DNA from: Kappaphycus alvarezii
Lineage: Eukaryota; Rhodophyta; Florideophyceae; Gigartinales; Solieriaceae
Length of the DNA: 64,000 nucleotides
Direction: 5' to 3'
NCBI GenBank assembly: GCA_002205965.3
Contig: NADL03000450.1
Coordinates: forward strand, 1,054,001 to 1,118,000
Positions 1 to 10,570 of this stretch are shown here, one piece after another (position 1 is the first letter of the stretch; each line of letters opens with the position of its first letter). The notes under the pieces are model-generated. The model did no database searches. It was not told where the DNA came from and saw only the letters and a list, made by a program, of their open reading frames with translations. Both the position numbers and the translations under genes were made by a program.

Positions 1-117
1 GTTGAATGGATCTCAAGATCTCGCTTTGGACAAAAAAAACATACGGCCAAATATGCAAAGTCGCGTGATGATTGTGCACAGGTAATTGGCCGTACAAGAC
101 ATACTGCACATGTCATT

Positions 118-361
118 ACTGTACCGTACATACATCCCTCTCTCGGGGTCGGGCCTGACCTGCTCCACCCCTACGTACATAATACTGTACTGTACTGTAC
201 TGTATTGTACCGTACGTACAGTACGGAACATTATCTGCCCTCTCAGATGCCCTTACAGTACAGCACTGTATACACCTCGGCTCGCAAGTTTGGTTGCAAC
301 TCGTTCCAAAGCTCTTGAGAGCCTCCACATTCAGCACCACTAAATCACTACTGTACTGTAC
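118..361. promoter_or_regulatory. Cluster of TACTGTAC / GTACAGTAC repeats
   Basis: Several GTAC-centred repeats lie here: a run of TACTG units at 183-224, TACAGTACAGC near 254, and TACTGTACTGTAC at 349-361. The same motif sits upstream of every host gene assigned in this window, so this may be the promoter of a gene beyond the left edge, now cut off by the LINE to its right. No ORF in 1-490 looks like a gene. It could also be a plain microsatellite. Confidence 0.4.
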
Positions 362-497
362 ACCAATGTCGTGCAACAGTCGCAAGTGCAGTGAAAGGAC
401 CCTTGGCCCAACAGTGCACACCCATTTATTTCTCTGCGGGGTGGCCGTCAAACAATGTCATCCGAGCGATTATGCGTTTCTCAGGTTGACGCACATT

Positions 498-935
498 TCA
501 TATCGACGGTCCAGTGCAGAAACCAACTGTTTAGCTCAATGCTAGAGGGAGCGAATCATCGTACACCGACAGTCCAAGGTACACACGCATCATTGTCTTC
601 CATTGCACTGCCGAAGCTTCCGTGTCGGCGGTGGGATGTGCGAGGAGGAATGCGGCAACGGGGCCTTTGCGGAATGGCAGCCCGCGTATCCGGTTCCTCA
701 CTGCCGCGGCGGTGTGATCCTCACGATTTGGGCAACGAGTCCAGACTTTGTCGTCCCAGTGTGACTTGGCTAGCGCCTCCTGCTACACACCCGTTACGTA
801 GGTTTGTACGTGGGTGTGCGCTGCAGAGAGGGGAAGCGGGTCGAAAGAGCCCAGGTCGACGGAGTAGGGATGGCCGGGGAAGCAGAGGAAAAATTGCGGG
901 GGTGGCGACGGGAGGGCAGCAAAGTCTTCAGGAGA
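498..935 (-). mobile_element. LINE copy 1, 3'-end fragment (left of a copia insert)
   Basis: Bases 570-905 closely match 43,130-43,480 of the second LINE copy. On the minus strand they encode the stretch with GHPYSVDLGSFDPLPLS, matching GRPYSVDLGSFDPVPLS there. Bases 498-520 match 42,416-42,440, the 3' untranslated tail of that copy, so an internal piece of this copy is deleted between about 525 and 568. Going the other way, the LINE homology stops near 935 and resumes near 3,866 at the adjoining LINE position. The two fragments are therefore one insertion split by later DNA. This part covers the region before the C-terminal nuclease-like domain. Confidence 0.75.
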
Positions 936-3865
936 TAATCTTTGCTTATTATTTTTCTTGAAATTTTTCTTTTCTCCGTATGAAATATTTGATTGACTTG
1001 AAGATATATATTTTGAGAATTTCTGTATGTTTGATTTGAATTTTTGGTTTATCACATGCACGAATAATAGATGATATTTCTGAATATTTGATTAGTTCTA
1101 GGACTTTTCATTTTTCCAAATCGGCTTCTTCTTCATGCTTCGGAGAAGCAGCAGCCAAAATAGATACTCGTTGGTTTGAATCAATTTTGGAATTAGCCAG
1201 GAGTAAAAATGATACTACTGCTTCAGATAATTTCAAAGTACCAGTAGATGAATTAAATCGGGCAATTTGAGCATCAAACCGTGATTCAATATTTTTGAAA
1301 GACTCATCATCACCACGAGTAGTGTGCAATAGATCTAAGAATCTTTGAAATGTATCTGATATAGATGGTACAGGATCCACCTTATGAATAGCGTTAACAA
1401 TCGCTAATGCACAATTCAGACTGAATTTATGTGTCTGGAATTTTATTACAAATATCAAGAGCTCGTCCAAATAACTGTGATTGTAGGACAAGATCTTGTA
1501 CTTCCTTAGGAACCTTATTAGAATTCGATACTGGTAATAAATCATAGACAGATTTCCATTTGTAAACAGCATCAAAGGTTTTTTCTTGAGGTCCTTTACC
1601 TTCCTTCCAAGGAGTCGTGCGAAGATCCCATGAAAATTTCGGTCTTGATGGAAGTTCGGGGCGATCTGGGCCCATAACTGCAAAACAAATGGGAAAGGTA
1701 GATCCAAATAATAAATAATAAATAGTTTCAACTTGAATAAATTAATAAATGCCACAATTGAATTAAGAATGAGTAAGGAAAAGAAACACAAATTTAATAA
1801 TAGGAGAACGAGGGTAATATTTCGATGGCCCGAGAATGTAAAAAATATTTCTAACAACCTAGACAACTTATACTCTACGCCAGGGTGAACCCGCTACAAA
1901 AATCAGGTGAGCCTTTCAATATTTTTTGGTAGACATGATTTAGGCTTAGCAATAATTAATGCAGTATTTTCCAGGTAAGCAATCATCCACATAATAATTT
2001 GTTGGTAGCATAAATGCGATAATTATAGTTTGCATACTATAAAAATAGAACTGTAGGACATAAAAATTATTTCACACTGAATTCAGCATAAAATAATGCC
2101 AATGTAAATAGATAAAATTATTCCTTGATGATTCACAATAACTATAAATTGTGGGTCTCAATAAAAAATATTGCTCCACAATTCAGTATCACTGCAGGAC
2201 ACCGGCATAGAGATTAAAATATTTGGTCAATTTTCACACCACTTCCAATTTGAAATGCCGAACTAAATTTATCCTGTTGACTGAGATGAATCCCAAAATA
2301 GATGTAAATGCCAATAACTTATATGAAATATTGAATGAATCCTCCAATACATCCAAGTTGCGTATTTGTCGATCCGGCTAGTTTTCTCGCATCAGAATAA
2401 ACAACAACTGATAAATTGAAATTTCCAGAAAGTTCCAGGCGCCAAAACGTGCTTTTAGACCCAAAAGAATTTAAGTTCCGAAGCATAGAAGATTGAATGG
2501 ATAAATCAAGAAACAATGGATTTGACCTTTTTTTGTTGTAAATAACTTGTTTTGAAAGCAGACACTGGAGATGCAACCATATCCAAATAGAAAATTGAAC
2601 CATTTACCGAATTGAATGCGATTTTTTCAAAAGAGTTCATTTCTTCATCGGATTGCTTTCGACAATTCCTGAATTTTGAATGAGGTTCCAGTCCATTTAA
2701 TTTTGTAATCGGCTGAAAAATTAATTTTAAAGTCATCAAAATGCATATTGAAATTAAAAGATCCAGGACTATGTACGATTGTACCAAGCTTATATACTTT
2801 TCCAAGATATTGGATAAATTGCTTCCTAATTTTTTTGGCCCAGTAATAAGTATATCATCGACTAATTTAACGACAAGCAGAATTAATTATCCTTTTAAAC
2901 TTATGAAAAATAAATGGGGTATATAAAAGTCTGATTTCACTCCGAAGTTAAAAAAATGTCTTATCTGAGTGGATTTGCCATTTTGCATTGGCGTTGACTA
3001 AACCATATGAAGCAGACAGTAATAACCAATAGAATGATTTTCCGATCATTTCCGAGGATGTCTCACATAAACATCTCGTAATTCTGATTGTAAAAATACA
3101 GACTTGACATCAACTTTTGATAAATTTCATTTTAAAATTGTAGCAATTGATAAGCTAATTCTAATTGCCTTTGAAAAACAAGATTCAGAATCAGTTTTCA
3201 AAATAATTTTCTCCTTGTCCTCATTTCCATGCGGAGCGATTCGAGCCTTGCAATGATACTTTCCATCATCCAAAATTATTATTGTTTTATAAAATGTGAC
3301 TAGATACTACATTCGAGTCAGGAGGAATTTTTGAAACATGAATTATTGACCAGGTAGTGAGAGAAATATTTTCTTCTGTATTCTATGCATTTGAAATCAT
3401 ATAAGATGGAATTCTAGATGCTTCATGAAGTAAAACTTCTTTAGATCCATACCTTTATGATAAGAAACTCAGATCCTTTTGTTCAGATGATTTCAATTCC
3501 GTTCCAGGTAACAACTCAATTTCATGCGCATCAATTCCACCATTTTCATCAACACGGATATGAATTAAATTGTCAAATTCGGTGGATATAGAGCTTAAAG
3601 ATACTGCACGTGGATGAGAAGGTTTTTTTGTGACATCGCAAAAATTGCAGGAGTCAATTATGCTTGATAAATATTTTGCAATCATCGTCCCATGTAAAAT
3701 TCCTTTGTAGCAATAGTTTTATATCATCATAATTTGAGCCACAAACATGTTTGTGAATCTTATTAAATATTTTTTCTTTTCAGCCCAAGATATATTTTTT
3801 TATGTATTGGGACAAATTGCTGATAGAAATGAATTTTCAATACGGTCGGATGATTGTATAAATAT
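936..3865 (-). mobile_element. Copia fossil with permuted parts (IN-RT-RNaseH-LTR-gag), inserted in LINE copy 1
   Basis: Read on the minus strand from right to left, the pieces are: an integrase zinc-finger region (about 3,740-3,450, with KYLSSIIDSCNFC aligning to KYLKSVLEKCTSC of the copia at 24-29 kb), decayed RT (about 3,440-2,600), RNase H (2,600-2,319, with VVVYSDARKLAGSTNTQLG), an LTR (about 2,290-1,690), then gag (1,675 to about 1,089, starting MGPDRPELP). Integrase ahead of RT marks Ty1/copia. Gag lies after the LTR rather than before integrase, so the order is circularly permuted relative to a normal element. It is AT-rich, with many breaks, and old. Both ends abut LINE sequence. Confidence 0.7.
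1690..2290 (-). repeat. Copia LTR (shared centre of the permuted fragment)
   Basis: This block aligns with 63,300-63,780 in the same orientation. Shared blocks include TTCGATGGCCCGAGA, TTTCTAACA, AATAGATAAAATTATT, GATGATTCACAATAA and TGCTCCACAAT. It carries RNase H on one side and gag on the other, as an LTR shared by two tandem units or by a one-LTR circle would. The edges are approximate. On the minus strand the sequence just beyond it is AGTTATGGGCCCAG, identical to the sequence after the 5' LTR of the copia at 24.2 kb. Confidence 0.6.
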
Positions 3866-6800
3866 ATTCCCGGGTACGGAGCAAGGACTTATCTTGGCGG
3901 CATCGGGAGCCAGTGAGGGCAGTGGAGCGTGGTCCGATGTGTCCCCCAGACCTCACACGGGCAGGTGTTGCATCGATGAGACTTGCGGCAGCATCACCGT
4001 GAAGGAACGGTTCAATAAGTGAGAAGCCGAGACCACCAAGTCGGAAGTGCAGAGTGGCCTGCGACCATGTTTCGTCCGACAGCGTGATATCATGGAAGCT
4101 CCGTAAAGCACGTCCGTTGAAGGGCGCCAAAAGTTTCGACAGCGGTACGGGCGTGTGTCGGGTTGGCAAGTTTGACAGCATGATCTACTAGACACGCCGA
4201 CACGCCGACGCGCCGACCCGATGAATGTGATAGCGTGCGCGGGGGTCGGCGACGTTGTAGCGCAGCTGGAGGGTGCGGCGGCAACTTTCAATATTTGAGC
4301 GGAGGAAAGAGCCGGTGAACACCCGATTGCCGAGCGGAGCCCCCAGAAGTTCAAACCCGTCCGAGGAGCATTCCTCGAGGCGGAACTCTCGGAGAAGGCT
4401 CCGCGCTCTGGTCGCCGGACTATTGGCCAGAAGATGCGAGTTTTGTCCGGATTATCGTGCAGGCCGTAGGCAGGTCCCTCGTCTCGAAGGATCCGCAGGG
4501 CACGCCAAGGTCGGACAGGGACCCCGTGAGGGTGCCGTCGTCAGCACACCACTGGTTCAGCATAATATCTGTTTCCCCGCGATCCGCCGGATGAGTGGCT
4601 GGATCTTGAGGGAGAACAAGAGCATGCTGGCCGGGTCGCCTTGCTGAGTGCCTTGTGCACTGGCGATGGTCGTATAGTCACGACTCGGAACGATCAACTG
4701 AGGTTGCGTACGCTCGTACAGCATGTTCACGAAACGGGCGAGGCCTGGGGCAAGTGACGGCAGCCGAGCTAGCATGGACTTGCGATCGGCGAGGTTGAAA
4801 GCGTTTTGCGGGTCAATGAGGACTGTGGCGGTGTCGATGCGGCGAGAGAAAGGTCAAAGCAGCATACTCGTATCGTGGGCAATTGCGTCCATCCCGGTCC
4901 TGATCCCATTTGCCATTTGGAATGGCGCGAGGAAGGCATGTGCATTATCGATTGCGGCGGGTAGCAGCGTCTTCGTCACGAGGCGGCAGAGGATCGACCC
5001 GGTAGCGATAGGCCGTATCTTTTTACGCTTGGGCCGTAGAGGCAGCAAAGCTCCGGCAGCCAGGAGCGGGAGGACAGAGCTCGGTAGCTCACCGCGCGAA
5101 ATACGCGTGACGAGTTTCGTGAGTACCCTCTTGCCCGTGACTCCAGCTTCAGGGCTTACTGGAGCACGCACGAAGAGATGGAACCAGCGCGTCGGCGTGC
5201 GGTCGGGCCCAGCAGACCAGTCCCGGAAGATGCCGCGAACTGCACGCTCAACTGCATCTATTGTACCTCTGGAGGGCGTTGACAGGCTGTCGTCTGGGAG
5301 CGATGTGATCGAACATAGTGGCTGTAGGTGCAGTAAGCGAAGCGCTTCGATGGTCTGCGGGTCATTCACATCCGCCAGCGGGGCATTGTGAAGCGACCGC
5401 ATTGCCTTGCGATACCGCGCATCCTTGCACAACACTTCAGCACGGGGCGCCCGGCGCGTGGAGCTGGACCCGGACTGGGGGCAGTGCTGCTCGGTCCATT
5501 CAGCACGAGCATGGTGAGCCTGCAGGGCTTCTGACTAGAGTTATGCGCATTAGCCGCCGGTGTGAGCCCCGCGCATTCGCTCGTTCAGCGCTTCTCGTTG
5601 TCTTTTCGGATGCTCCCATCCGACTTCACCGCGGAGAGAGCGCCGCATGACGGCGGTGGGTAGCATGTGCAAGTGCAGGAAGGCTCGGTACGTAGCGTCG
5701 TCTCCCCGGGCGTTTGCCGCAGCACGGACCAACTTGAATAGAAGTTTGAACGGCTTGAAGCATGGGAAGGGGATGTCCTGAAGGATGTCGGCTTCGCGGA
5801 ATGGGGTGCGAGGAACATCGTCGGGGGTGGGCGGGAATGCTAGTCATCGCTTCCATGGTGGTGAAGCATTGGAGGACGGGTCTTGTGCGGGGGCTCGGGT
5901 GACCTAATGGGGGGGGGCGTGTCCTGAGTGGGCTCAATGATCTCGGAGGTCATCGCGGCTTCCGCAGGAGGGGAGCGTGAGGTGTCAGCTGGGCGATTCG
6001 GGGGCGGAGCTGGGGCCTGCTGCTTCGACTGAGAGTGAAAGGCCAGAGTGAGGAGCGTGTCCAGACCGACAGGGAGGTTATCCAGGACGCTTCGGGTCGG
6101 GGCTTGCGGTGGGGTAGTGTCTCCACGCTTGGGGGCATGAGACGAGGCGGAGAAAGAGCGGGCAAGACGAGAGGAGCGGCGGAGGTACGGGCCGTTGGGA
6201 GTGCAGGAGGCGGTGTGGTAGGCGGTGTGACGGTAGGGCGTTTGTTGCCTTGAGATCGAGCTGGGGACGTTGCAGGGGAAGCCGGAGGATGAGGCGCGCT
6301 CTGGTCGTCGGGGTTGAGAGAGGCTGCGTGGGCGGTGACGGCGGCGACGGTGGGTTGCTTCGGCGCGTGTTTGGGCGGAGTGGAAGTGGTGGGGGGGTCC
6401 TTGGGGTTGATCGTGGGCGGGGCGGCGGTAGGTTGCGATTGCCTTGTTAAGGCCGTCGCAAGTGGCGAGGAGGGCGGCGCGGAGGGCTTGTCGGGGTTCT
6501 AACGGAGCCCCTCTCCTGATAGACGCGTCCGGGCCAATGATGGCGTGACTTTCACGTTCCAAGAAGACTGCGGCGCCTTCAGCTGTACTTGTCGAGATCT
6601 CGGCGCACACCTCCGCAGGAGTGGGCACCGTGACCTGCACGTCGGCCAAATTGGTGCGCATGTGTGCCGCAATTTTCCGGAACCTGGGAAGGGCGGGTCG
6701 GGGGATCAGCACTTATCTCCATCTGCCGAAGTGCAGGACGAGGACGTGGGAGGGCATCAGATGCCCCGCGGCTCTGGCACCCGCTGTGATATCCTTCTGT

Positions 6801-6995
6801 GCCTGGTCGTAAGAGGAGAACCCCTCTTTAGTATCCTTGGAGGGCGCCAGACCGATAGGTAATACTTCTTTCGGCATTGGCAGAAGGCCTGTGCGGGGCA
6901 AAGGCTCTTGAGGGGCCCAACTGAGTCACTCGCTCCAACGCCCGATCCCTCTGAGCTTACCCTTGAGGAGGCCAGAACACTAATTGCCGACCCCA
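3866..6995 (-). mobile_element. LINE copy 1, main part (RT-bearing, decayed)
   Basis: This is collinear with 43,490-46,650 of the second copy. On the minus strand it encodes, 5' to 3': a segment with PRTGLLPMPKEVLPIGLAPS (6,901-6,840), a proline-rich linker (6,700-5,850), the pre-RT region (5,435-5,200, with DARYRKAMRSLHNAPLA), RT palm sequence (5,080-4,560, with AQGTQQGDPASMLLFSL, the motif before the catalytic DD), and the region after RT (4,354-3,870). The reading frame is broken many times, so this copy is dead. It is a single-ORF, non-LTR type whose relative at 42.6 kb ends in a zinc-binding, nuclease-like domain. Base composition is GC-rich, unlike the copia insert to its left. Confidence 0.8.
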
Positions 6996-6999
6996 ACCG

Positions 7000-7131
7000 C
7001 TGCTCCGGTCCCCGAGGCCTCGGCGCCCCGGGGATCGGAGCGGCTTCCCAGCGCGCGACCGGAGCGGCTCCTCAGTGGATCGGAGCGGCTCCCCAGGGCG
7101 CGGAGGCCTCGGGGATCGGAGCGGCGATGAC
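7000..7131. repeat. Short GC-rich degenerate tandem repeat
   Basis: Units built on GGATCGGAGCGGC and CGGAGGCCTCGGGG recur about five times. A single related unit (GACGGGGATCGGAGCG) is present at 46,594-46,609 inside LINE copy 2. The array therefore looks like a local expansion of the LINE 5' region. Confidence 0.55.
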
Positions 7132-8142
7132 ATAGCCAAACCCTTACCCGTGTAAGAAGGAGACAGTGACAGGGCCCCACAGCAGTGCGTAATCCGAGGC
7201 ACAGGAGGGTGGGGATCAACTTTTGGCCAAGCATCTCCTGATACGTTTCCGACGTAACGTGGAACAGCTGCTTCATGAGAACAGAAGCGATGCGGAGACC
7301 CCATGGACTCTGAGGCGCAATGTGAAACGGGCTTACTCCCATGCGTGATCGGTGTGTGAGATACGTAGAAGCCGTGGCCTCCGAGGTGGACAAGGCGTCG
7401 CGCTTGCTCCCATACTTGAGCAATCCGTGCGGTATGATTGAGTAGAGCGTGGAAATCGCAACGCATTCTGACAAACTCTGCAGCAGCAGCTTCGAAGTTA
7501 TGCGGGCTGGAAAGTCTGAGGGCGTGGGTCCATAAGGCATTCCGTGGCGCACAGCTTTCGCAAATCGGGGCGGGTTCTACGGGTGGAAACGTGACTGAGC
7601 AGTTCAAAATTAGGCGGGCATCAAGATTTCTGCGAGAGTAGTTTCTTGGTGAACTTTGTATCCCAGATCAGGGCCTTGTTGAGTTTGAAGCCTTTAAAAT
7701 CCCTACTGAAGCAGGAATTATGGTAGCGGTGCGTGTCAGAAGATGGAAGGGGAGAGTACTTGGCCAGAAAAAGGTGTTTCGCGAGTTGCGATGGAAAAGG
7801 CAACACGCCCACGGGGTCCCATTATTAGGTTCTGTAGTGCGTTGGGCGCTCGGCCGAGGTTGACGTGGGTGGACTGACTTGGCGAGAGGGTCTAGGGTAG
7901 GGCGGGGAGTGGTGGTCTGGGCAGCACAGGGGTAGGCTTCTTTGAGGTTTGTAGTTTGGAAACTGCGCAGTAGTGCGTTCGCAGGGCCCGCGGTAGCTGC
8001 AGGCGTTGGATGAATCTGAAGCGAGGCCGAAACGTCAAATACATGCCTGTGTGGCGAGAAAGGGGTGGCCGTTGTTCCGGTAGACGGTTCTGTCGTCGGG
8101 TGGGTAGCCGTGGCGAGCGAGAGACTGAGTGGAGGCGGTGGG
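7132..8142. other. Unassigned stretch, possibly decayed coding sequence
   Basis: No gene can be assigned. The minus strand has overlapping ORFs (about 6,957-7,607 and 6,980-7,552) with ordinary-looking amino-acid composition such as FVRMRCDFHALLNHTARIAQ, and a proline/threonine-rich ORF (7,668-8,252). None matches a family I recognise. It may be further LINE-associated 5' sequence or another dead element. Confidence 0.3.
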
Positions 8143-8153
8143 GTACTGTACAG
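8143..8153. promoter_or_regulatory. GTACTGTACAG motif upstream of the SAM carrier gene
   Basis: A single copy of the recurring palindromic GTAC motif lies about 330 bp upstream of the carrier start at 8,481. The stretch in between is C-rich and ends in an A-run just before the ATG. Confidence 0.45.
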
Positions 8154-8480
8154 GATTTTGTGGGGCCATGTCAGGGATGGGGGTGGGGGGTGGTGAGCTG
8201 CCGGCCGTACCACCGTGAGCATCAAAATAATGACTCCAGTAAAATGACCCAAGCTTCGCTAGCTGCGGCACACGTCCCGCGCACCAGATCAGATCATGCC
8301 ACCTGTGAGGCTATGACTCGAAATTTCACCGATTCACCCAATTAATCCAACCCCCCCCCTAGCATTACCGCATAATCCCCATCAACCCCCTACTTGTAAA
8401 TCTACTAGACGCCATTCCTTTTCGCCATCCACCCGCCCATTCCCAACAAATCAACAAAAGCACAACGAACAAAAAAAAAA

Positions 8481-9472
8481 ATGAGCCCCAACCTACCGCT
8501 CTGCGGGCGGCGGCGTCATCACCCACCCCCCGCCCACATCATAGCCTCAATATCCGAAACTCCCCCCTTTCCCTCATCAAGCTTTCCCCCGCACGAGACT
8601 TCCAACTCTCTCTGTTCGCCGGCGCCATCGCCGGCTTCACAGTAGACGCCGTGTTATTCCCGCTCGACACTCTAAAAACCCGCATGCAGCTTGCCACCAC
8701 CACAACCTCCCCACCGCCACAGCCTCCACATCCGCCGCCACTAAAAATCTGGTCAAAGGGCTTTACCAAGGTTTCGGACCCGCCGTCGCAGCCTCTGCAC
8801 CAGCCGCCGCTGCATTCTTTGCAGTTTACGATTATACAAAGCGTGTATTGCAAGGCCGTGTGTCGGATGAGAGGTACGCCCCCTGTGTCACGTTGCTGCA
8901 GCGGCGGCAGGTGATGTTGCAAGTTCTACGGTGCGTGTACCGTTCGAGGTGGTGAAGCAACGTATGCAATCGGGGATGTATGCGACGGCGCGACAGGCGG
9001 TGCAAAGGACGTTTGCGACGGAGGGGCTGGGTGGGTTTTTCAGTGGGTATGGGAGTTTGGTGTTACGTGAGCTACCGTTTGATGCGATTCAATTTCCGTT
9101 GTATGAATTTCTCAAGGCTCAGTGGCGGCAGCGCGATAATTCGAGTGAGTTGAAGACGTGGCAGACGTCTGTGTGTGGGAGTTTGGCCGGGGTGTGTCGG
9201 CGGCGATTACGACGCCTTTGGATGTGGTCAAGACGAGGCTGATGACACAGGGGGCGGGGGTGTATAAATACCGAGGGATCTGGCATGGGCTGACGACTAT
9301 AGCGCAGGAGGAAGGGATGGGAGCGTTGATGGCGGGGGTGACACCGCGAGTGGTGTGGATTTCGGTGGGCGGCGCTGTGTTTTTTGGGGCGTTAGAGGCA
9401 GCAAAGAAAGTAGCGTTTCCAGTTTTGGCTAGAAAGCAAATGGCGGAGGAGGCGCAGCGTAAGGTTGAGTAA
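8481..9472 (+). CDS. SAMC: Mitochondrial S-adenosylmethionine carrier (SLC25A26/Pet8 type)
   Basis: This is a member of the mitochondrial carrier family, which exchanges cytosolic S-adenosylmethionine for matrix S-adenosylhomocysteine across the inner membrane. The three family signature repeats are visible: PLDTLKTR (after LFAGAIAGFTVDAVLF), PFEVVKQR (after GDVASSTVRV) and PLDVVKTR (after VSAAITT). The glycines and the GGFFSGYGS and GIWHGLTTIAQEEG loops are typical. The closest family by eye is the SAM carrier, given RVPFEVVKQRMQSG and the length near 300 residues. ATG 8,481 follows an A-run; the exact start is uncertain because the N-terminus is low-complexity. The frame shifts at least three times, including at the G-run 9,189-9,192, where one base appears missing. 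The protein resumes cleanly each time, so a consensus error is more likely than decay. The gene converges on the LYR candidate. Confidence 0.85.
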
Positions 9473-9562
9473 AGAAGACCAATGCTGAGCGGCGCGATGT
9501 GAAACATGTCCCTGCTGCTGCTCGGGTTGCGTGCACGGTTGGGAAACGTGAGGGAGCGTTGT

Positions 9563-9989
9563 TTAATAGAGCTTGTCGGAGGTAATCGCCTGAATCAAAT
9601 TCCGGCGCCTCTTTTCCGTCGTCGTGGCGAGCTGGTTCCAAAGCTCTTCACATCAAGATTGTACCAGTCCATCATGTCAGTGCGGTGAGTGAGCGGTTGA
9701 TGCCATTTGTTTGCAATTTTGCAGCGGCGAGGCAGATATTTTGTGAGACATGACAACGTACCCAAATCTTTCCAGGCATTGCTTCTCCAGCCGTGGCGCA
9801 GTGTTGCGCAACCTCAACACCCTGCGTTTGTGCGAGATGATCAAACTGGGCCTGGCGCATGGCAAAGGAATTGATGGTTAATCTACGAAGCGCGGAGCGG
9901 CCCTGCTTGCTTGGAAATTGGTGGCGGAGGCGCAGGAAATGACGAAGAAGAGACAGGGTTTCGCCGCGAGCCGAGATCAAAGGCGACAT
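9563..9989 (-). CDS. Probable LYR-motif (complex1_LYR-like) small mitochondrial protein
   Basis: This is a two-exon model. Exon 1 is 9,989-9,762, the intron is 9,761-9,644 (118 nt, GTACGT donor, CTGAC branch-like site, AG acceptor) and exon 2 is 9,643-9,563, giving 102 residues. Exon 1 encodes ETLSLLRHFLRLRHQFPS followed by a basic helix. This resembles the LYR-family opening (L-Y/L-R, then R..FPS) used by small assembly factors and acyl-carrier-protein partners in mitochondria. Exon 2 encodes LWNQLATTTEKRRRNLIQAI and stops. Size, intron style and the GTAC motif 60 bp upstream (10,049-10,072) support a real gene. The family call rests on one short motif in which Tyr is replaced by Leu, and the exon 2 choice is an inference. 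The gene diverges from CCT7. Confidence 0.45.
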
Positions 9990-10048
9990 TGTGAGCGAGA
10001 GATGAGGGATGTTGCCGCGATGATAGCGATAAGATCAATGTGTCCAAA

Positions 10049-10209
10049 GTACAGTACAGTACAGTACAGTACGCAGGCGATGCGGGTGATTTTCCAAAAT
10101 CAACTTACTGTAAGTAATTCGGATGGCATGTTTTGTAATATTCAATTTATTGCGGATCAATGTATGGTCGTCGACGGTCGATCTGCAGCTGTAAAGTACA
10201 GTAGAGTAC
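10049..10209. promoter_or_regulatory. Shared divergent promoter with GTACA repeats (LYR candidate / CCT7)
   Basis: A perfect run of five overlapping GTAC cores spans 10,049-10,072, and GTACAGTAGAGTAC lies at 10,196-10,209. The first is 60 bp upstream of the minus-strand LYR start and the second is 362 bp upstream of the CCT7 start. The rest of the interval to 10,570 is C-rich 5' leader with no supported ORF. Confidence 0.5.
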
Positions 10210-10570
10210 TTTTCGCAGCTTTTCGCGCTACTGCTTTGATCCGCTTCTAACATATGCTCCAGCATTCCGCCTTTCCCATTTATTGCCAATTTGGCGGGCC
10301 TTTTCTACCTGCCTATCCATCACATTCCAAACCACCGTCAACGCCCACGCAATCGTCTCCGCAGCAAACAGTTATTCAGAGTCATACGCCCCGTCCACAT
10401 CCTTGTGAGGCGACGGTACGGCTAATCAACCCCTCGCTGCGAAGATCGCCCTCATCTCCACCCCGCAATTACCTTTCAACACACCTGCCTGTTTCGAACG
10501 CACCCTTCCCCTGCTTGCACCGCAAAGACTCCCCTAATCAACCGACTTGCACACCTCCGCACTTGCAGCC

